Part shown: positions 58,524-64,000 of the stretch, piece by piece
How positions within the stretch are numbered: the first letter of the stretch is position 1
Layout of the letters: each line of letters begins with the position of its first letter
Assembly (NCBI GenBank): GCA_024685565.1
Contig: JAIKVQ010000182.1
Location: 75,672 to 139,671, forward strand
Source of the DNA: Bacillota bacterium
GTDB lineage: Bacteria > Bacillota > Clostridia > UBA1381
DNA: 64,000 nt
Direction: 5' to 3'
Position numbers and translations under genes: made by a program
The notes under the pieces: model-generated
Told to the model about the DNA's origin: nothing
The model's database searches: none
Seen by the model: the letters and a program-made list of their open reading frames with translations, nothing else

Positions 58524-58763
58524 ATGAGACTGGATAAATTTCTTAAGGTGTCGAGGCTTATAAAAAGGCGTGCGATAGCAAATGAGGCCTGCGATGCACA
58601 GAGAATAGAAGTAAACGGACGTGTTGCAAAAGCGTCCTATGACGTAAAAGTCGGGGATATAATATCTATCCGTATGGGAGAAAAGGTGATAAGGGCGGAA
58701 GTTTGCGAGGTAAAGGAACATGCACTTAAAAACGATGCTCCGCTTATGTATAAGCTGTTGTAA
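58524..58763 (+). CDS. rqcP: S4-domain RNA-binding protein (RqcP/YabO-like)
   Basis: MRLDKFLKVSRLIKRRAIANEACDAQRIEVNG; synteny with yabP-yabQ. Confidence 0.9.
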   Translation: MRLDKFLKVSRLIKRRAIANEACDAQRIEVNGRVAKASYDVKVGDIISIRMGEKVIRAEVCEVKEHALKNDAPLMYKLL

Positions 58764-58813
58764 TATATTGAATTTCTCTTTCATATCTTTAAGGTATGAA
58801 AGGGTGTGTTTAT

Positions 58814-59083
58814 ATGGATGTGCAGCTTGAAAAAATGCAAGTTTTGGAGCTTAAAAACAGGGAAAAACTAACCGTAAATTTAGTGGAAAATGTTGAACAT
58901 TTTTCTGGCTCTGAGGTTGTCTTAAGGACAGCGACCGGAAGACTCAAAATAGTGGGCAGTAACCTGCGTCTTGAAGATTTATCAAAACAAAACGGCGGAA
59001 TTGCACTTTCGGGCAAGATAGATAGTATGAGCTTTGCGGAAATAAAGGATAAGCGAAGCTTTTTAAAGGATATTTTAAAGTGA
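58814..59083 (+). CDS. yabP: Sporulation protein YabP
   Basis: KLTVNLVENVEHFSGSEVVLRTATGRLKIVGSNLRLEDLS; synteny. Confidence 0.88.
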   Translation: MDVQLEKMQVLELKNREKLTVNLVENVEHFSGSEVVLRTATGRLKIVGSNLRLEDLSKQNGGIALSGKIDSMSFAEIKDKRSFLKDILK

Positions 59084-59544
59084 ATATGTTTCTTTTAACA
59101 TCTGAGGAGCTGTCGACTTTTTTTGCAGCCCAGGGGATAGCGATTGTTTTAAGCCTATTTTACGATTTATTAGAGAGTTTGAAACCCCAAAAAATTACAA
59201 GTGCGGTATCGGGCTTTTTTGATGCATTCGCATGGTTCTCAGTAGGTTGTGGCTTTTTTACACTGTGGCAAAGATTTCTTGCGGGTGAGTTTCGTTGGTA
59301 CACCGTTTTGGCATTTTTAATAACCGTTATGTTGTATTATTTAACAATACATAAACCTGCATTTACAGCATATTGCATAATTGTTAAAAAAATTTATTCT
59401 TTTTTTAATATAATTTTCAAATTTCTCTTGACAGTGTGGTTTTTTTTGGTTAAAATTACTATGTATATATCCGGTATTTGTAAAAGAATATACTCAGTTG
59501 ATTATGAGGGTAATTGCTATGAAAAAAACCAACGTAAGAATTGA
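59080..59544 (+). CDS. yabQ: Sporulation protein YabQ
   Basis: Membrane protein overlapping yabP; synteny. Confidence 0.82.
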   Translation: MNMFLLTSEELSTFFAAQGIAIVLSLFYDLLESLKPQKITSAVSGFFDAFAWFSVGCGFFTLWQRFLAGEFRWYTVLAFLITVMLYYLTIHKPAFTAYCIIVKKIYSFFNIIFKFLLTVWFFLVKITMYISGICKRIYSVDYEGNCYEKNQRKN

Positions 59545-59812
59545 TATTACGAAGATAATTATGGCAGTTACGGCTATACTTGCCGTAGCTATGGTCGGCA
59601 AGGGTTTTGCCGTTTCTCCTATAATTGCGGCAAATAATGAAATGGCACAAAAGATACAGGAGGATATAGATAAGGAAAACCGCCGCATAGAGGAGCTTGA
59701 TTTAGCTCTTGAGAACGCGGGAACAGATGAATATATCGAAAAAATTGCAAGAGAAAAATTGGGTATGATAAAAGCAAACGAAATTGTTTTTATTGACATA
59801 TCCGGACAATAA
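59519..59812 (+). CDS. Septum formation initiator (DivIC/FtsB-like)
   Basis: One TM, coiled coil, EYIEKIAREKLGMIKANEIVF. Confidence 0.88.
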   Translation: MKKTNVRIDITKIIMAVTAILAVAMVGKGFAVSPIIAANNEMAQKIQEDIDKENRRIEELDLALENAGTDEYIEKIAREKLGMIKANEIVFIDISGQ

Positions 59813-59832
59813 TAGGGGGAATTTGTAAGCTT

Positions 59833-60267
59833 ATGGCTTTGAAAATCGGTAGTATTGCCTCGGGTAAGGTACAAAGCGTTATGCCGTTCGGAGCATTTGT
59901 ATCACTTCCTGACAATAAATCAGGGCTTGTTCATATATCTGAAATAACAAATGAATACATAGAAAATATCAACGACTATATTAAGGTCGGGGAAACGGTC
60001 AGCGTAAAGGTTTTGGATATTGATAAATCGGGTAAAATAAGTCTTTCGATAAAAAAAGCCAAGGTGATAGAACCAGAAACCAAAAAAAGTACCGCCCGTG
60101 TCCGTCCTGCGGACATTGACTGGAGCGGAAACTCAGGCAAGGACTTGTCATTTGAAGATAAACTGTCTAAGTTTAAAAAGGACGCAGATGAAAAGATGCT
60201 TGCACTAAAGCGCTCACATGAATCAAAGCGCTCAGGAGGGTATCGCAGGGGCGGCAGTACATATTGA
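59833..60267 (+). CDS. S1 RNA-binding domain protein (YabR-like)
   Basis: GSIASGKVQSVMPFGAFVSLPDNKSGLVHISEI. Confidence 0.9.
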   Translation: MALKIGSIASGKVQSVMPFGAFVSLPDNKSGLVHISEITNEYIENINDYIKVGETVSVKVLDIDKSGKISLSIKKAKVIEPETKKSTARVRPADIDWSGNSGKDLSFEDKLSKFKKDADEKMLALKRSHESKRSGGYRRGGSTY

Positions 60268-60327
60268 TAATAAAAGGGGCGTTTCGCCCCTTTTTGTTGA
60301 TTTTTACCTATTACGGAGGAATATGAA

Positions 60328-61773
60328 ATGAAAGATAAACTAAATCTTACCTTGCTTACCGATTTTTATGAATTCACGATGTCAAACGGCTTTTTTTGCG
60401 AGGGAATGGGAAATAAAACGGCATATTTTGATATGTTTTTCAGAACTATCCCATCAGATGGCGGATTTGCCATTATGGCAGGCGTCGAACAGCTGATTGA
60501 CTATTTCAAGAACCTGAAATTTACAAGTGAAGATATAGAATACTTAAGAAGTAAAAAGATTTTTAACGAGGAATATTTAAAATACCTTGAGAACTTTAAA
60601 TTTGCCTGTGATGTATGGGCAATACCCGAGGGTACGCCCATTTTCCCGCAAGAGCCTATTGTTACGGTGAGGGGACCTGTGGCGCAGGCACAGTTTTTGG
60701 AAACAATGATACTGCTTACCATAAACCATCAGAGTTTAATCGCAACAAAAGCTAACAGAATTGTACGCGCAGCGGACGGCAGACCTGTTATGGAGTTTGG
60801 CTCACGCAGGGCACAGGGCGCGGACGCAGCAATTCTTGGAGCAAGGGCGGCGTATATAGGCGGTTGCAGCGGTACGGCATGTGCGATTGCCGACAGAGAC
60901 TATAAAGTTCCCGCACTTGGGACTATGGCGCATAGCTGGGTACAGCTTTTCGACAGTGAATATGAGGCATTTTTGGCATATGCAAGGCAGTATCCTGACA
61001 GCTGTATGCTTTTAATTGACACATATAATGTTTTGGAATCGGGGCTTCCAAACGCAATAAAGGTTTTTGACGAAGTTTTAAAGCCTATGGGCAAGCGCCC
61101 CAAGGGAGTGCGGATTGATTCGGGGGATATAACATACCTTTCCAAAAAATGCCGCAAAATTCTTGATGAGGCAGGTTATCCCGACTGCGGAATATGCGCA
61201 TCAAATTCGCTTGATGAATATATAATCCGTGATACCCTTATGCAGGGTGCGGAAATTTCCTCCTTTGGCGTGGGCGAAAGGCTTATAACATCTATGGAGT
61301 CGCCGGTTTTCGGGGGCGTTTATAAACTTGTCGCAGTAGAGGACGATAACGGAAATATTATTCCGAAAATAAAGATTTCCGAAAATGTTGCAAAAATCAC
61401 TACCCCAGGATTTAAGCAAGTTTACAGGCTTTATTCTAGGGAAACGGGAGCGGCGATTGCCGATGTTGTAGCATTAAGGGGCGAAACGATAGATGACTCA
61501 AAGCCGTACGAACTTTTTGACCAGGAGCATACGTGGAAGAAAAAGACGGTCACAAATTTTTATGTACGCCCACTGTTAAAACAGATTGTAAAAGCAGGAG
61601 AATGTGTCTATGAAACACCGCCTCTTGAGGCGCTTAAAGAGTATTGCTCGCTCGAGGTGGACAAGCTATGGGACGAGGTAAAAAGATTTGAAAATCCGCA
61701 CAAATACTATGTGGATTTATCAAAACCGCTTTGGGACATTAAGTACAAGCTTTTGTCGGAGTTTCAAAAATGA
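60328..61773 (+). CDS. pncB: Nicotinate phosphoribosyltransferase
   Basis: LLTDFYEFTMSNGFF; MEFGSRRAQGADAAILGARAAYIGGCSGT; GVRIDSGDITYLSK. Confidence 0.94.
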   Translation: MKDKLNLTLLTDFYEFTMSNGFFCEGMGNKTAYFDMFFRTIPSDGGFAIMAGVEQLIDYFKNLKFTSEDIEYLRSKKIFNEEYLKYLENFKFACDVWAIPEGTPIFPQEPIVTVRGPVAQAQFLETMILLTINHQSLIATKANRIVRAADGRPVMEFGSRRAQGADAAILGARAAYIGGCSGTACAIADRDYKVPALGTMAHSWVQLFDSEYEAFLAYARQYPDSCMLLIDTYNVLESGLPNAIKVFDEVLKPMGKRPKGVRIDSGDITYLSKKCRKILDEAGYPDCGICASNSLDEYIIRDTLMQGAEISSFGVGERLITSMESPVFGGVYKLVAVEDDNGNIIPKIKISENVAKITTPGFKQVYRLYSRETGAAIADVVALRGETIDDSKPYELFDQEHTWKKKTVTNFYVRPLLKQIVKAGECVYETPPLEALKEYCSLEVDKLWDEVKRFENPHKYYVDLSKPLWDIKYKLLSEFQK

Positions 61774-62804
61774 AAACCTTGATTGTAGAAAAAATAGATG
61801 AAAAATCCCTGTCTGCTTTAGGTCAAATCATAAAAAATGATGGAATTGTGGCATTTCCGACCGAAACAGTTTACGGACTCGGTGCAAGTGCTTACAGCGA
61901 AAATGCGGTAAAAAAGATATATGAGGCAAAGGGCAGACCCTCTGACAACCCTTTGATTGTGCATCTTGCAGATAGCGCGGATATACCGAAGGTAGCAAGG
62001 GAAATTCCTGAAGATGCAAAAAAACTTATAGAAAAATTTGCCCCGGGTCCATTTACGCTCATTTTGAAAAAACAGCCGAACATTCCTAATATAGTTACGG
62101 CAGGACTTGATACAGTAGGCGTAAGAATACCCGAAAATCCTATTGCAAGAGCCTTTATAAAGGCGGCAGGGGTTCCGATTGCAGCACCGAGCGCAAATAT
62201 TTCGGGAAAGCCGAGTCCTACAAAGGCGCAGCACGTAATTGCTGATTTAAACGGCAAGGTTGACGCCATTATTGCAGGCGGAGATTCAACAGTGGGGGTT
62301 GAATCAACTATAATTGACGTAACGGGCGAAATCCCTACTATCCTGCGCCCGGGCGGGATAACAAAAGAGGATATAATATCGGTTTGCGGACGGGTAAAAA
62401 TTGATGATACAATTCTTTCGGGCTTAAAAGGGAATGAAACACCAAAATGCCCTGGTATGAAATATAAGCACTATGCTCCCGACGCAGAGATTACGGTGGT
62501 TGAAGGCGGTCAAAAACAGACCGCAGACAAAATAAAAGAGCTGGTAGCGTCTGACAGGGAAAAGGGTATTAAAGTGGGCGTTTTATCTGCTTCACACGAT
62601 GAGTACGGCGCAGATTTATACATCTTTGAGGGCATAAACAATCAGGAATTTGCAAATATCCTTTTTGGCGCCCTTCGCGAATTTGATGAAAACGGCATAG
62701 AAAAAGCATATGTGCAGATGTGCATGAAGGACGAAATGGAGCTTGCCGTAAAAAACAGGTTGTATAAATCGGCAGGCTATAGAATTATATATGCAGGAGA
62801 ATAA
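61770..62804 (+). CDS. tsaC: L-threonylcarbamoyladenylate synthase
   Basis: GGIVAFPTETVYGLGASAYS-type motif; KGRPSDNPLIVHL; SANISGKPSPT; C-terminal YwlC extension. Confidence 0.94.
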   Translation: MKTLIVEKIDEKSLSALGQIIKNDGIVAFPTETVYGLGASAYSENAVKKIYEAKGRPSDNPLIVHLADSADIPKVAREIPEDAKKLIEKFAPGPFTLILKKQPNIPNIVTAGLDTVGVRIPENPIARAFIKAAGVPIAAPSANISGKPSPTKAQHVIADLNGKVDAIIAGGDSTVGVESTIIDVTGEIPTILRPGGITKEDIISVCGRVKIDDTILSGLKGNETPKCPGMKYKHYAPDAEITVVEGGQKQTADKIKELVASDREKGIKVGVLSASHDEYGADLYIFEGINNQEFANILFGALREFDENGIEKAYVQMCMKDEMELAVKNRLYKSAGYRIIYAGE

Positions 62805-62806
62805 GA

Positions 62807-63244
62807 ATGAATATACTTTTTGTTTGTACGGGAAATACCTGCCGTTCGGCAATGGCGGCGGCACTTTTCAATAAAATAGCTATAGAAAAAAATCTTGATG
62901 TGCGTATTGAATCGGCAGGGATTTTTGCGCTTGACGGCGAGCCTGCATCAAATGAGGCGGTAATTGCCATGAAAAAGTATGATATTGACCTTTTGGGACA
63001 TCATGCACAGAGTATAAATACTGAACTTATAGAGAAAAGTGATTTAATCCTTACGATGACTAAGGCGCATAAAATGGTTTTGGAGCAGTCGGCTCGAGGA
63101 AAGGTATTTACACTGTGTGAGTATGCAGGTCTTGATTCTGATATAGACGACCCATACGGCGGAGATGTAGTGGAATATGAGGAGTGCGCCGAAAAACTGT
63201 ACAATGCGCTTATAAAGGTGGCGGAAAAGCTTGGAAATAGTTAA
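62807..63244 (+). CDS. ywlE: Low-molecular-weight protein phosphatase (YwlE-like)
   Basis: NILFVCTGNTCRSAMAAALF; DIDDPYGGD. Confidence 0.9.
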   Translation: MNILFVCTGNTCRSAMAAALFNKIAIEKNLDVRIESAGIFALDGEPASNEAVIAMKKYDIDLLGHHAQSINTELIEKSDLILTMTKAHKMVLEQSARGKVFTLCEYAGLDSDIDDPYGGDVVEYEECAEKLYNALIKVAEKLGNS

Positions 63245-63662
63245 AATGACAGACGCCGACTGCATTGAGCTTGCAGAGCTTGATAAAAAGTGCTTTTCTG
63301 TACCTTGGAGCAAGCAGTCCTTTTTAGAAGAAACCAAAAATCCGCTTGCTATATATCTTTTAGCAAAGGATAATGGTAAAATTCTTGGATATTGCGGTTT
63401 TTGGCGTGTTTCGGGCGAGGCACAGGTTACCAATATTGCTGTTTTGCCTGAATACAGACGAAAAGGAATAGCGAAAGCGTTGGCGGAAGAAATGCTTAAA
63501 ATTTGCACAGATGATGAGCAAATCGTTTTAGAGGTGCGAAAAAGCAACAGTGCCGCAATTTCGCTTTATGAACAGTTGGGATTTATAGAAGCGGGAGTCA
63601 GAAAGCACTTTTATCACGACCCCGAAGAAGATGGAATTACAATGTTACGGAGAAAAATATGA
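63231..63662 (+). CDS. rimI: Ribosomal protein alanine N-acetyltransferase
   Basis: [43 protein letters not shown]. Confidence 0.92.
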   Translation: MEIVKMTDADCIELAELDKKCFSVPWSKQSFLEETKNPLAIYLLAKDNGKILGYCGFWRVSGEAQVTNIAVLPEYRRKGIAKALAEEMLKICTDDEQIVLEVRKSNSAAISLYEQLGFIEAGVRKHFYHDPEEDGITMLRRKI

Positions 63663-64000
63663 CGGATAAATTTATTCTGGGAATAGAAAGCTCGTGTGAC
63701 GAGACGGCGGCGAGCATTGTAAAAAACGGCAGGGAAATTCTGTCGAATGTAATAAATACACAGGTGGACTTTCATAAAAAGTACGGCGGAGTCGTGCCTG
63801 AAATAGCATCGCGCAAACATATAGAAAATATTGATTCTGTAATAGATGAGGCGCTTTTTAGTGCAAATATGACCCTTTCCGATATTGATGCAATCAGCGT
63901 AACATACGGACCGGGGCTTGTGGGAGCACTTTTGGTGGGTGTATCAAGTGCCAAAGCGCTTTCTTTTGCAACGGGTAAGCCACTTTGTGCCGTAAATCAT
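63659..64000 (+). CDS. tsaD: tRNA threonylcarbamoyltransferase TsaD, 5' part
   Basis: [25 protein letters not shown]…[13 protein letters not shown]; runs off the window. Confidence 0.95.
   Translation, partial: MTDKFILGIESSCDETAASIVKNGREILSNVINTQVDFHKKYGGVVPEIASRKHIENIDSVIDEALFSANMTLSDIDAISVTYGPGLVGALLVGVSSAKALSFATGKPLCAVNH

Overview
The window has two parts. About 1-41.5 kb is most of a contractile-tailed (PBSX/Xkd-type) prophage. It holds small-gene cassettes, packaging/capsid (terL, portal, ClpP-like protease, HK97 capsid), connectors, sheath, tube, tail assembly chaperone, tape measure, baseplate, tail fibre/spike, holin and amidase. These are followed by an integration/regulation region unusually rich in serine-recombinase-family genes. 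About 41.8-64 kb is ordinary chromosome of a spore-forming Clostridia-type Firmicute (GGGtGRT and Fe-S scaffold genes, two GGDEF/EAL genes, guaA, pckG, tRNA-Glu, ABC exporter pair, cca, SpoVB-like flippase, HU-rqcP-yabP-yabQ-divIC-yabR, pncB, tsaC-ywlE-rimI-tsaD). The observations I rate highest are: (1) a six-gene overlapping minus-strand operon (26.7-32.2 kb) with a catalytically dead serine recombinase, an active recombinase lacking a zinc ribbon, a C-terminal domain that recurs as two neighbouring proteins, and two ParB-fold proteins, flanked by inverted ~21-bp iterons; (2) a textbook -1 frameshift signal (A AAA AAC, 6-nt spacer, 12-bp stem) in the tail assembly chaperone; (3) four copies of a near-identical promoter/operator with invariant 17-bp spacing, three driving terminator-bounded small-gene cassettes and one driving a recombinase pair; (4) two metallophosphoesterases beside serine recombinases, possible directionality factors; (5) a phased array of five G6-G9 tracts at the right prophage/host border. 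Family assignments are by reading motifs; no database search was run.
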